Assembly (NCBI GenBank): GCA_944324845.1
Contig: CALUXX010000004.1
Location: forward strand, 106,858 to 170,857
Source of the DNA: Candidatus Gastranaerophilales bacterium
GTDB taxonomy: Bacteria; Cyanobacteriota; Vampirovibrionia; Gastranaerophilales; Gastranaerophilaceae
Length of the DNA stretch: 64,000 bases
Direction: 5' to 3'
Of this stretch, positions 51,421 to 59,585 are shown piece by piece; positions within the stretch are counted from its first letter, which is position 1; each line of letters starts with the position of its first letter. Both the position numbers and the translations under genes were made by a program. The notes beneath the pieces are model-generated. The model searched no databases. It was given only the letters and a program-made list of their open reading frames with translations, and was not told the DNA's origin.

Positions 51421-53043
51421 TTATTCTTCTACAATTCTTTCAAGATGAGTTTCTGTTATGGCTTGATTTATTGCCTTTGTTTCATCTTGGAATAGATTTT
51501 CTGCACCAATTTGTGAAATTATTTCAAGTGATTGGATTTGTTTAAATACTTTTTCATTAGAAATCACTAAATATAATTTGATTTTTTGTGCTTGAAGTCT
51601 GACAATAATATCCTCGAGTGCAAATATCGCTGACATATCAAGTTCTGAATTTGAAGAGTAATTTAAAATGATATATTCGGTTTCTAAAAGTTCGTCAAAA
51701 TGCGATACAATTTGTGTTATTGACCCAAAGAAAAATTGTCCGTCTATGTGCAAAATTCTTATTTTGTAATGTGAATCTCTTTCAACTTTCGTTTCAAAAG
51801 TGCTATAGTCTGCAGGTCTATATGTATTGGTTTTGATTTCTGTATTATCGGCAATTCTTTTTGCATAAAGCAGTGCGGCTAATACAATTCCTGTGCCCAG
51901 TGCAAATATTAAATTGTAAAATACAGTCAACCCTAAGACCGTAATAAGTACATATAAGTCGTCTTTTGGTGCAAATTTTAAGACTTTTATAACTTTCAAA
52001 TCTAATATGTCATATCCGATTTTTATTAAAATTGCTGCCAAAACACAAATTGGAATTTGTGATATGAAACCTGTAAATTTGAATAACACGATGGTCATAA
52101 TTAAAGAAGATAAAATAGCCGCAATTTTGGTTGTCGCTCCTGTTTTCACCGCCGCAACACTTCTCATTGTGGCTGCTGTTCCGTACATTGAACCTGTTAG
52201 AGCACAAAATAAATTTCCTATACCTTGAGAAAATACAAGACGCTTTGAGTTATGTTTAACCTTGGTTAAAGAATCCATAATTATTCCGGTTAATAAACTT
52301 TCACTTGTTGCAATAAACGCAAGAGTTAAAGCTAGCGGAACATATTTTGTTATGATATTTGCACTAAAGTTAGGGAAATATGTATGCGGTAAACTAAATG
52401 TTACTCCTGATACTCTATCTACATCAAACCCCAAATAATAAGCCACTCCGGTCATAATAATTAATGCTAAAAGCTGCGATGGAATATATTTGGTTATAAC
52501 TTTTGGCGTGAAAAAAAGTATTCCTAAAGTTATAGCACCAAGAGTTAGTGCCTGTATGTTAATATTTTGGAATAAATGCGGATATGCTAATATTGCCTTA
52601 ATCGTAGACGAATAAGTTTCCCCACCTAATAACGGTGATAATTGTAAAATAATAATGATTAAACCAATTCCCGTTAAAAATCCTGAAATAACCGGATAAG
52701 GAACATATTTTATCATTCGTGGAATTTCTGTTAATGAAATAATTATTTGAAAAATTGCGGCCATAACAAGTATAGGAATAACATCTAAAATGTTTCCGTT
52801 AACACTTGCAACAACAATAGCGGCAATAATGGCTGTCGGTCCTGTCGGACCTGATATTATCGGTAAATTGCATCCTAAAATTCCTGCAAAAAATGATAAT
52901 ATTATTGCTCCCCAAATACCTGCTGAGGCTCCTAATCCTGAGGCAACTCCAAATGCTAAGGCTTGTGGAAATGCTATTATTACTGCGATTATTGAGCCAA
53001 ATAAATCCCCCTTAAATGTAGTTAACTTATCAGTTAATTTCAA
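51421..53043 (-). CDS. SulP-family anion transporter with STAS domain
   Basis: A 540-residue membrane protein. About 12-14 membrane segments (residues 1-400) include the SulP signature region IIAFPQALAFGVASGLG and GCNLPIISGPTGPTAII. A cytoplasmic STAS domain (about 440-530) follows. Family members carry sulfate, bicarbonate or other anions; the substrate cannot be told. The start is TTG with AAGGAG 7 nt upstream. It heads the run with pgeF and DUF1653. Confidence 0.93.
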   Translation of the reverse strand: MKLTDKLTTFKGDLFGSIIAVIIAFPQALAFGVASGLGASAGIWGAIILSFFAGILGCNLPIISGPTGPTAIIAAIVVASVNGNILDVIPILVMAAIFQIIISLTEIPRMIKYVPYPVISGFLTGIGLIIIILQLSPLLGGETYSSTIKAILAYPHLFQNINIQALTLGAITLGILFFTPKVITKYIPSQLLALIIMTGVAYYLGFDVDRVSGVTFSLPHTYFPNFSANIITKYVPLALTLAFIATSESLLTGIIMDSLTKVKHNSKRLVFSQGIGNLFCALTGSMYGTAATMRSVAAVKTGATTKIAAILSSLIMTIVLFKFTGFISQIPICVLAAILIKIGYDILDLKVIKVLKFAPKDDLYVLITVLGLTVFYNLIFALGTGIVLAALLYAKRIADNTEIKTNTYRPADYSTFETKVERDSHYKIRILHIDGQFFFGSITQIVSHFDELLETEYIILNYSSNSELDMSAIFALEDIIVRLQAQKIKLYLVISNEKVFKQIQSLEIISQIGAENLFQDETKAINQAITETHLERIVEE

Positions 53044-53115
53044 GATAACTCTCCTTCTATAATAAAAATAATTTTATCATAAAAATTCTTATCTATTTTC
53101 TATAAGCAAAATAAA

Positions 53116-53141
53116 TGGCAAGTTCTCTTTTGACTTGCCTT
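53116..53141 (-). terminator. Terminator of the 180-residue gene
   Basis: GGCAAGT and ACTTGCC arms around a T-rich loop between SulP and the 180-residue gene. Confidence 0.55.
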
Positions 53142-53200
53142 TAATTATTGGACTCAATAAATATTTCTCTTTCTTAATGTCTTACACTCTAACCTTAATA

Positions 53201-53743
53201 TTATTTTTTAACCTTTAACGCATTATTAACTAATGCTACAAAACCACCAATAATAGCACCTGTTGCAATAAAGAAGGAAATAGGTCTGATGTGTTTTGTT
53301 ATTAAATTGTATGCACTCATAAATTGTTTTGCAGTTTGTTCTGCTACATCTGATGAGTTTTTACATATTTTTTTAAATTCAAATAATTCGTTAGGATTTT
53401 TTTCCTTAATGTTATTTATCGCAGTTTTTATTTTTGAAGGTTTAATTCTTTGTCCTTCTACTGCTCCATCAAACATTTTGATAAATTCGTCTTCTGCTAA
53501 TGAATGTTTTTCTTTAGCTTTTAAAGAATCAATATATTTCTGAGTTCTAAAATTGAACGCAGTTTTCTGTTCGTTAACTCTGTTTGAAATCTTAATATAT
53601 TCATCACTATTTTTTTCTTCAGCAGTGAGCGGAATTAAATATTTCCCAACAGCTCCGGCTGCTGCACCTATTGCCACTCCCTGTGCCAATGGTAAAACTA
53701 TAGGTTGCCTGCTATCATGATTCTGAATCGCATGTGTTTTCAT
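53201..53743 (-). CDS. Hypothetical protein with two hydrophobic segments
   Basis: A 180-residue protein. A Gly/Ala-rich hydrophobic stretch near residues 17-36 (VLPLAQGVAIGAAAGAVGKYLIP) and a C-terminal one near 154-174 (ISFFIATGAIIGGFVALVN) flank a Lys-rich helical middle. It may be a small membrane protein with both ends inserted. No family is recognised. It is monocistronic. The partial gene at the left edge also ends with a hydrophobic segment. Confidence 0.7.
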   Translation of the reverse strand: MKTHAIQNHDSRQPIVLPLAQGVAIGAAAGAVGKYLIPLTAEEKNSDEYIKISNRVNEQKTAFNFRTQKYIDSLKAKEKHSLAEDEFIKMFDGAVEGQRIKPSKIKTAINNIKEKNPNELFEFKKICKNSSDVAEQTAKQFMSAYNLITKHIRPISFFIATGAIIGGFVALVNNALKVKK

Positions 53744-53908
53744 AATCTTAACCCTTCAACTTTATAAAATTGTTTGCTAATAAACAATCCTACTACTTCG
53801 AATTAGTGTCTATGTGAAACCTGCACTTAAATATTTTAAATAAGCATAAACTCACTTAAAACTGAGTAATCAGACTTTCATTTTTAATGGATATATTATA
53901 CTCGATTT

Positions 53909-54946
53909 TTACTTCTTTGTCAATACCCTGAACAAATTTAGTAAAAGCATTATAGCAACTATTGCAAGAGTAAGGAATAAGTCGTATTTTATAGCATTAT
54001 GTTTTGCAAACAAGCATGCCAAAGCTCCTGACAATATCGCTGCTGATGTCATGATAACAACGGTTTTCTTTTGTGAAAATCCGGCATGCAAAAGTTTATG
54101 GTGAATATGTTCAGCATCTGCAACAAAAGGAGATGTTCCTTTGCATATTCTTCTTAAACTTGAATATGTAATATCAATTATAGGAACTGCCAGAACAACA
54201 AAAGGAAGTAAAATTGCAACTGTTGCAACTTTCATAACTCCTGTTATTGAAATTGCAGCTAATAAAAATCCTGAGAATAACGCTCCGCTATCACCCATAA
54301 ATATTTTAGCAGGGTTAAAGTTAAACGTTAAAAATGCCAACATCGCACCTGCAAGTATAAATCCAATCAATGCACTAATAGGGTTTGGCGGGCTTAATGT
54401 AATAGCCAAGATTGCAAGAGTAATTGCATTAACAGTAATTACAGAACCTGCAAGTCCGTCAACTCCATCAATAAAGTTTACAGCATTTGAAATTCCGACA
54501 ATCCACAATAGAGTAATCGGATATGAAAGCAAACCTAAATCTATTCCGCCAAAAAACGGAACGCTATTGATTTGAACTCCCAATAAATATGCAATAGTTG
54601 CGATTGACATTTGTATTAGTAATTTGAATTTTGCGCCAAGTCCATATACATCATCAACTAATCCTAACAGAAACATTAATGAACCACCCAAAAGTATTCC
54701 TGACATTAGTTTGCCGTATGGATAATAACTCAATAAGACAAGGCATAAAAAGGTAAGCATTGTACTTATCCAAATAGCAACACCGCCTATTCTTGATATT
54801 GGTTTGGTGTGAATTTTCCTTTCGTTCGGGACATCAACAAGTCCTTCTTTTTTTGAAAAATTTATTACCATAGGAACAAGAAATACCCCAAATATATAGG
54901 CTATTATTGTTCCGATTATATGCGAATGTGCTAATTTAATAATTAT
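53909..54946 (-). CDS. Undecaprenyl-phosphate sugar-1-phosphate transferase (WecA/MraY-like), non-ATG start
   Basis: A polytopic enzyme that moves a sugar-1-phosphate from a UDP-sugar to undecaprenyl phosphate, starting polysaccharide synthesis. Motifs are GLVDVPNERKIHTKPISRIGG, LGLVDDVYGLGAKFK, NFIDGVDGLAG, KIFMGDSGALFSGF and the His motif HIHHKLLHAG. The first ATG (54871) would delete the first membrane helix. The frame runs upstream through IIGTIIAYIFGVFLVPM to an AAAGGAG site whose best-spaced codons are ATA (54946) or ATT (54943). Start therefore probably non-canonical. It follows glyA directly. Confidence 0.85.
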   Translation of the reverse strand: MIIKLAHSHIIGTIIAYIFGVFLVPMVINFSKKEGLVDVPNERKIHTKPISRIGGVAIWISTMLTFLCLVLLSYYPYGKLMSGILLGGSLMFLLGLVDDVYGLGAKFKLLIQMSIATIAYLLGVQINSVPFFGGIDLGLLSYPITLLWIVGISNAVNFIDGVDGLAGSVITVNAITLAILAITLSPPNPISALIGFILAGAMLAFLTFNFNPAKIFMGDSGALFSGFLLAAISITGVMKVATVAILLPFVVLAVPIIDITYSSLRRICKGTSPFVADAEHIHHKLLHAGFSQKKTVVIMTSAAILSGALACLFAKHNAIKYDLFLTLAIVAIMLLLNLFRVLTKK

Positions 54947-54960
54947 AACTTTTCTCCTTT

Positions 54961-56199
54961 TTAACTATATAGCGGATGTTTTTTGCATAATTCAAGTGAA
55001 TCTTTACGCAAATCTGCCAGTACATTTTCATTATCTGATGAAAATATCGCAGTTGCAATAATTTTTGCAACTTGTCGCATATCTTCTTCTTTGAAACCTC
55101 TTGTTGTAACAGCTGGAGTACCTAATCTGATACCGCTTGTTACAAAAGGACTTTGAGGATCATTTGGAACAGTGTTTTTATTTGCGGTAATTCCGACTCT
55201 TTCCAAGACATTTGCCATATCTTTTCCGGTTTTTCCTGTTTTTCTTAAATCCAATGTCATCAGGTGGTTTTCTGTCATTCCGCCTACAATATCAAGTCCT
55301 TCATCAAGTAAACCTTGAGCAAGTGCTTTTGCATTTTTAACAATTTGTTTTGCATACTCTTTAAATTCAGGCTGCATAGCTTCTTTTAGTGCAACTGCTT
55401 TTCCTGCAATAATATGTTCCAAAGGTCCGCCTTGTAAACCAGGGAATACTGCTTTATCAATATCTTTGGCATATTCTTCTTTGCACATAATAATTCCGCC
55501 ACGAGGACCTCTTAAAGATTTGTGAGTTGTTGTTGTCACAAAATCGCAATATGGAGCAGGTGAAGGATGAATTCCCGCTGCTACAAGCCCTGCGATATGT
55601 GCAATATCTGCAAGTAACAACGCGCCAACTTCATCTGCTATTTCTCTAAATTTTTTGAAATCTATTATTTTTGAATAATTACTAGCTCCGCAAATTATAA
55701 GTTTTGGCTTATGTTTTATTGCCATTTCTCTAACGTTGTCATAATCTATTTCACCGTTTTCATTTATGCCATAGCCTGCAACATCATAGTATAAACCTGA
55801 AAAGTTTACAGGTGAACCGTGTGATAAGTGTCCGCCATTAGATAAATCCATACTCAAAACTCTATCACCCGGTTTTAGTGTTGCCATAAAGACTGCCATA
55901 TTTGCTTGGGCGCCGCTATGAGGTTGAACGTTTGCATGATCCATTCCAAATAATTCACATGCTCTTTTTTGTGCGATTTCTTCAATTATATCAATGTGTT
56001 CGCAACCGTTATAATATCTTTTGTGAGGTTTTCCTTCTGCATATTTGTTAGTCAAAACACTTCCACAAGCCTCCATTACGGCTAACGATGTGAAATTCTC
56101 ACTTGCTATTAGTTCAATATTTTCTTGTTGTCTTTTTAATTCTAAATCAATTTGCTCTGCAACTTCGTTATCAACTTTTCTAAGATTTTCCAAGTTCAT
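54961..56199 (-). CDS. glyA: Serine hydroxymethyltransferase
   Basis: PLP enzyme converting serine and tetrahydrofolate to glycine and methylene-tetrahydrofolate. The 412-residue length is normal. Conserved parts are [27 protein letters not shown] near residue 30, [25 protein letters not shown], and the PLP lysine in [13 protein letters not shown] near 225. A GGGAG site precedes the start. Its stop adjoins the ribosome site of the WecA/MraY-like gene, so they share a transcript. Confidence 0.97.
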   Translation of the reverse strand: MNLENLRKVDNEVAEQIDLELKRQQENIELIASENFTSLAVMEACGSVLTNKYAEGKPHKRYYNGCEHIDIIEEIAQKRACELFGMDHANVQPHSGAQANMAVFMATLKPGDRVLSMDLSNGGHLSHGSPVNFSGLYYDVAGYGINENGEIDYDNVREMAIKHKPKLIICGASNYSKIIDFKKFREIADEVGALLLADIAHIAGLVAAGIHPSPAPYCDFVTTTTHKSLRGPRGGIIMCKEEYAKDIDKAVFPGLQGGPLEHIIAGKAVALKEAMQPEFKEYAKQIVKNAKALAQGLLDEGLDIVGGMTENHLMTLDLRKTGKTGKDMANVLERVGITANKNTVPNDPQSPFVTSGIRLGTPAVTTRGFKEEDMRQVAKIIATAIFSSDNENVLADLRKDSLELCKKHPLYS

Positions 56200-56344
56200 A
56201 CAATCTCCCTTTTTCTACATTATATAATAAGTGTTTTCCCTTAATTTTAAATATTAAGAAAAGTTAACATTATCTGTTGTTTTTTTAAAGATTTTGCAGG
56301 ATATGCCGAATATATATTTGTAAGGAAACAAAGGGATACGGTAT

Positions 56345-56881
56345 ATGAGTTTAAATGTTAATTACAATTCATTATACAAAAACGGCATTGATACTTCTAT
56401 TTTAAAAGATGTATCTAATGAAATTTTAAGACGTGCCGCTGAAAAAAATTCCCAATATACTAACTCCGCTTCTGTTCAAAGAGTTAATTCTATTGCTAAA
56501 CCTGTTGAATTAGGAATTGATTTATACCAAGGAAGAATTAATTCTGATGTGCAAAAACAAGTTGCGATGAATAATACCTTACAATTTCAATTTAATCAAG
56601 AAACTTTAAATTCTATTCAATATTTGAATTCTCAAGCTGCTATTACTAAAAAAATGGATGGTAAAATTATTCCTGCGGCTAACGAAGTTGTTACTGAAAC
56701 TCAAAAAGCTGTTGAAGCTAGTCATGCTTCTCAATTTATGAGTATTTTTGCCGCTTCTACTGCGACTGATAAAAACGGTTCTAATCCATTTTATAATGGT
56801 GAACTTAGAGCAGAAAAATCTTCTAAAAATTCTGAAAAAGAAGAAGATAATTCTTTGAAAAGTATATTTTCTAAAAGATAA
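56345..56881 (+). CDS. Hypothetical protein, 178 residues
   Basis: A soluble, Asn/Gln/Ser-rich protein with helical middle parts (KQVAMNNTLQFQFNQETLNSI) and a charged, disordered C-terminus (EKSSKNSEKEEDNSLKSI). No signal peptide or membrane segment. It starts after a weak GGGAT site and ends before a clear terminator, so it is its own unit. I recognise no family; composition resembles other lineage-type proteins here such as 24633-25040. Confidence 0.7.
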   Translation: MSLNVNYNSLYKNGIDTSILKDVSNEILRRAAEKNSQYTNSASVQRVNSIAKPVELGIDLYQGRINSDVQKQVAMNNTLQFQFNQETLNSIQYLNSQAAITKKMDGKIIPAANEVVTETQKAVEASHASQFMSIFAASTATDKNGSNPFYNGELRAEKSSKNSEKEEDNSLKSIFSKR

Positions 56882-56930
56882 TTTCTCAATAAAAAATTTT
56901 AATACCTTTCCTTTTGTTTACTACATTAAT

Positions 56931-56957
56931 TAAATATCTCGTAAGAGATATTTTTTT
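56931..56957 (+). terminator. Terminator of the 178-residue gene
   Basis: AAATATCTC and GAGATATTT around GTAA, then a long T-run. Confidence 0.8.
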
Positions 56958-56990
56958 TATTAATTTTTTCAATTATTGAATATTAAATGA

Positions 56991-57018
56991 TTGATTTTCT
57001 GAGAATAAATATTAAAAT
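56991..57018 (+). promoter_or_regulatory. Promoter of the 220-residue secreted protein, leaderless layout
   Basis: TTGATT (56991-56996), 16 nt, TAAAAT (57013-57018). ATG 57025 follows after 6 nt with no Shine-Dalgarno site. Confidence 0.5.
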
Positions 57019-57024
57019 CATATT

Positions 57025-57687
57025 ATGAAGAAGTTTTTTGTAAGTATTTTGATAATTATATTTAGTATCTTAAATCTTGGCATGCCTTGTTATTCGGCAA
57101 AGAAACCTCCGAAACAAGCAAAAGAAACTTCTTATCCTGCAGATTTAGATAAAGAAGAGTTGGCAGATGATGAATTTCCTTGGGATATTGATATTGAAGA
57201 ACAATATCGACAAATGCCTGTACCTGAATTTAAGTATATGCACGATATTGATCCCGGAGAATATCAAGATACTATGAATTCAACTTGGTCACCTTATCCT
57301 TTGTTTAGACTTACTGCTCCATTGTATTTCAAAACTATTGCGATAATGCCTGGGTATTATCTTCTTACCCCAAGAGAACATGAAGGAAAATGGTATATTT
57401 TATTTAAAGAAGCCGGTAGAGTTAAATATATTGTTCCTTGCTATAAGCAAGATGTTGTACCTGTGGATTTTTATAAAAATAACTTGCCGCAAGTTAAGAT
57501 GACAAAGGTTCAGTTGATACGTGAGAAAGCATTAAGATTTGTCGGAAAAACTTTCAAAAGTTCTAAAAGACGTGTAATTCCTGATACTTATTTAGAAGCG
57601 TCTGATTTGGATAATAATTTTATTTCTCTTATTGTCTATTGGGGAGATTTTAAATATTATTTAGTTTTGCGTACAATACAACTTTAA
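57025..57687 (+). CDS. Secreted hypothetical protein, 220 residues
   Basis: A protein with a signal peptide (KKFFVSILIIIFSILNLGMPCYS), a basic/acidic linker (AKKPPKQAKETSYPADLDKEELADDEFPW) and a beta-rich C-terminal part containing IMPGYYLLTPREHEGKWYILF. It should be periplasmic. No known domain is recognised. It is followed after about 40 bases by a small exported parvulin gene, perhaps co-transcribed. Confidence 0.72.
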   Translation: MKKFFVSILIIIFSILNLGMPCYSAKKPPKQAKETSYPADLDKEELADDEFPWDIDIEEQYRQMPVPEFKYMHDIDPGEYQDTMNSTWSPYPLFRLTAPLYFKTIAIMPGYYLLTPREHEGKWYILFKEAGRVKYIVPCYKQDVVPVDFYKNNLPQVKMTKVQLIREKALRFVGKTFKSSKRRVIPDTYLEASDLDNNFISLIVYWGDFKYYLVLRTIQL

Positions 57688-57726
57688 AAATTTTTATGGT
57701 TTAATATTTAAAAATAGGAGGGGAAA

Positions 57727-58113
57727 ATGAAAAATATAATAAAATTATTTTTAACCGTAGCAGTATTTTTTATGGGTTCAAGTGTTTTTGCATCAGGTGC
57801 TCTTGAAAAATTTTTGAGCCCAAATGTCGATATTTATGAGGTTAGAGCAAGCCACGTTTTGGTTAAAACACGTAAAGAAGCTGTAAAAATTAAAAAAGAA
57901 ATTGAAAGCGGTGAAATAACTTTTGAAGAAGCTGCTGAAAAATATTCACTATGTCCATCAGGACAAAAAGGCGGCGACCTCGGATATTTTAACAGAAAAC
58001 AAATGGTGCAGCAGTTTGCTGATACAGCATTTGACTTAAAAATCGGCGAAATATCAGATCCTGTCGGAACACAATTCGGCTGGCATATAATTAAAACAAC
58101 CGCAAAACGATAA
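57727..58113 (+). CDS. Exported single-domain parvulin PPIase
   Basis: A 128-residue protein with a signal peptide (LFLTVAVFFMGSSVFA) and a complete parvulin domain: VRASHVLVKTRKEA, FEEAAEKYSLCPSGQKGGDLGYF, QFADTAFDLKIGEISDPV and FGWHIIKTT. It should catalyse proline isomerisation outside the cytoplasm. A GGAGGGG site gives strong translation. It is much smaller than the lipoprotein at 46619 and lacks the SurA-N part. Confidence 0.92.
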   Translation: MKNIIKLFLTVAVFFMGSSVFASGALEKFLSPNVDIYEVRASHVLVKTRKEAVKIKKEIESGEITFEEAAEKYSLCPSGQKGGDLGYFNRKQMVQQFADTAFDLKIGEISDPVGTQFGWHIIKTTAKR

Positions 58114-58141
58114 CTGATACCTGAAAAAAAATAATCAGAAC

Positions 58142-58175
58142 AAACCCCCTGAATAATTAAATCTTCAGGGGGTTT
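58142..58175. terminator. Bidirectional terminator between PPIase and DUF2023 genes
   Basis: AAACCCCCTGAA and TTCAGGGGGTTT, a perfect 12-bp stem between convergent genes. Confidence 0.85.
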
Positions 58176-58180
58176 AAATT

Positions 58181-58633
58181 TTAAACTAATATCTTCATTT
58201 CTTTTTCTTTCATTTTCAGATATCTGCTGCACTGTTTTACCCTGTCATAGCCGAGCATAATTCCAAGCATGAAATCCTGTTCCGGAGAAAGTTTATTTAA
58301 TTTTGGATTGAAGGTTTTAACAACATTAACACATGGTTCATCTCCAAAAAAGACATTTATAACATTGCCATCCACTTCATTAATAATAAACGGGATTTTT
58401 TCATGTTCCAGCCGTTTTTTGATTGTGTTTTTGTGTTTTGCTTTTTCGGTCGTCAAAATCAAATGTCTTATTCCTTTTTTATACTCATATATATGATGTT
58501 TAAAAACTTTTAAATCAATACTTTCTTCAATTTGTTCCGGAGTTAGATTTTGATAAGATGAAAAAGTTACAGACTTTCTCAAATTGCTGCCTGCCATAAT
58601 ATAATTATATTGTGCAATTGCACCAATTCTCAT
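58181..58633 (-). CDS. DUF2023 family protein with N-terminal extension
   Basis: A 150-residue protein. Residues from about 40 match DUF2023: LKVFKHHIYEYKKGIRHLILTT, INVFFGDEPCVNVVKTF and PEQDFMLGIMLGYDRVKQC. The family is small (about 100-120 residues) and of unknown function, so the first 40 residues are an extension. A GGAGG site precedes the ATG. A near-perfect palindrome resembling a DtxR/IdeR iron-repressor box lies directly upstream, suggesting metal regulation. Confidence 0.85.
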   Translation of the reverse strand: MRIGAIAQYNYIMAGSNLRKSVTFSSYQNLTPEQIEESIDLKVFKHHIYEYKKGIRHLILTTEKAKHKNTIKKRLEHEKIPFIINEVDGNVINVFFGDEPCVNVVKTFNPKLNKLSPEQDFMLGIMLGYDRVKQCSRYLKMKEKEMKILV

Positions 58634-58642
58634 ATTACCTCC

Positions 58643-58670
58643 TTATTTGTAAGGTGAACCTAACAAATAA
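58643..58670. promoter_or_regulatory. 28-bp palindrome upstream of DUF2023, DtxR-like
   Basis: Outer arms TTATTTGT and ACAAATAA are exact inverted repeats; inside, AGGT-GA-ACCT continues the symmetry. Read on the minus strand it contains TTAGGTTCACCTTA, close to the TTAGGTTAGCCTAA consensus of DtxR-family metal repressors. It ends 10 nt before the DUF2023 start, so binding would block transcription or translation. Confidence 0.5.
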
Positions 58671-58720
58671 AATATTAAAACTACAGGGAAAATTTGTCAA
58701 GCCAAAATGATTAAAACTAC

Positions 58721-58749
58721 TTGAAAAATTTTTATATTTGTGTGAGAAT
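58721..58749 (+). promoter_or_regulatory. Probable promoter of the tRNA-Met gene
   Basis: TTGAAA (58721-58726), 17 nt, GAGAAT with an upstream TG. Weak -10 but well placed 35 nt before the tRNA. Confidence 0.35.
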
Positions 58750-58783
58750 GATTACACAACTTGAGTTAGAAGTTACAAAACAT

Positions 58784-58857
58784 GGCTGGGTAGCTCAGTT
58801 GGTGAGAGCGTTCGGCTCATACCCGAAAGGTCGACAGTTCGAATCTGTCCCCAGCTA
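58784..58857 (+). tRNA. tRNA-Met (CAT anticodon), elongator type
   Basis: A 74-nt cloverleaf. The acceptor GGCTGGG pairs with CCCAGCT (first pair G-U), discriminator A. D stem GCTC/GAGC. Anticodon stem TTCGG/CCGAA with loop CTCATAC, anticodon CAT at 58818-58820. T arm GACAG-TTCGAAT-CTGTC. CCA is not encoded. The overall sequence fits elongator tRNA-Met rather than initiator; a lysidine-modified Ile2 tRNA shares the CAT anticodon and cannot be fully excluded. Confidence 0.93.
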
Positions 58858-58860
58858 AAT

Positions 58861-58893
58861 AAAAAGACCGGATATTTTATCCGGTCTTTTTAT
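58861..58893 (+). terminator. Terminator of the tRNA gene
   Basis: AAAAAGACCGGATA and TATCCGGTCTTTTT, starting 3 nt after the tRNA. Confidence 0.85.
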
Positions 58894-58917
58894 TTGTGTT
58901 TTTAGGCGATTTTTAAT

Positions 58918-58951
58918 AAAAAAGAGTTTCAAATTTTGAAACTCTTTTTTA
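58918..58951 (-). terminator. Terminator of the PC4-like gene
   Basis: AAAAAGAGTTTCAAA and TTTGAAACTCTTTTT, a long perfect stem downstream of the gene at 58975. Confidence 0.8.
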
Positions 58952-58974
58952 TATTTGAACTTTTTATTTATATA

Positions 58975-59217
58975 TTAGGCTTCCATTTCTTCTGCCATGA
59001 ATTCTTGTTTTGCTGTTTCGATTGCTTCTGTTAGGATATCGATTTGGTCTGGGGTAAAAGTTACTCCTTTTTTAGTTGGCAGCCAAGTTGCTCCGTCATC
59101 TGTTGTATAAAATATTCGCATATTTAAGTAACTTTTTCCTTTATATTCACTAATTGAGATTTGTAATTGTTCTGTATCTGTTCTGTCTATTGTTGCTAAA
59201 ATTTTTGCATCTGCCAT
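58975..59217 (-). CDS. PC4/p15-like single-stranded DNA-binding protein
   Basis: An 80-residue protein resembling the PC4 domain: ISISEYKGKSYLNMRIFYTTDDGATWLPTKKG in two parts, then the closing helix PDQIDILTEAIETAKQEF. PC4 relatives bind single-stranded DNA as dimers and, in bacteria, may affect replication, repair or transcription. The start follows AAAAGGAGAG. It is monocistronic with a terminator. Confidence 0.85.
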   Translation of the reverse strand: MADAKILATIDRTDTEQLQISISEYKGKSYLNMRIFYTTDDGATWLPTKKGVTFTPDQIDILTEAIETAKQEFMAEEMEA

Positions 59218-59281
59218 TGTTCTCTCCTTTTATTTTTATCCCTTCTAATCCTAGCATAAAGTATATTTTACGTAAATATTG

Positions 59282-59560
59282 TTATTTGCAATCTTCAATA
59301 GTACCATATATTTTGTCTACTGAAAATCCTTTAATTTTTGAAATATCTCCGGATGTCCATATTTTTAAATTATTACATTCATTGCAGATACATTTATATT
59401 TGTTTCCTTGATAGAAAAAGCAGATTGCATTTGCATTATTAGGTTTTGTTGGTTTAAAAACTGTGTCTAAATTATTTACTACATAGTATTCCGTTGAAAA
59501 AACGGGGCAAGACACTATTAAAAATGTCATAATCAGTAGTATTTTTGCAAAATTTTTCAA
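59282..59560 (-). CDS. Small secreted Cys-rich protein
   Basis: A 92-residue protein with a signal peptide (KILLIMTFLIVSCPVFST) and a mature part with four Cys (AICFFYQGNKYKCICNEC) plus one at the end. Cys spacing could form disulfides or a metal site; SCP in the signal might also act as a lipobox but is poor. It lies 25 bases downstream of gyrA with only a weak ribosome site. No family is recognised. Confidence 0.65.
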   Translation of the reverse strand: MKNFAKILLIMTFLIVSCPVFSTEYYVVNNLDTVFKPTKPNNANAICFFYQGNKYKCICNECNNLKIWTSGDISKIKGFSVDKIYGTIEDCK

Positions 59561-59585
59561 TTTCGGAACCTGTATTTTCTATATT

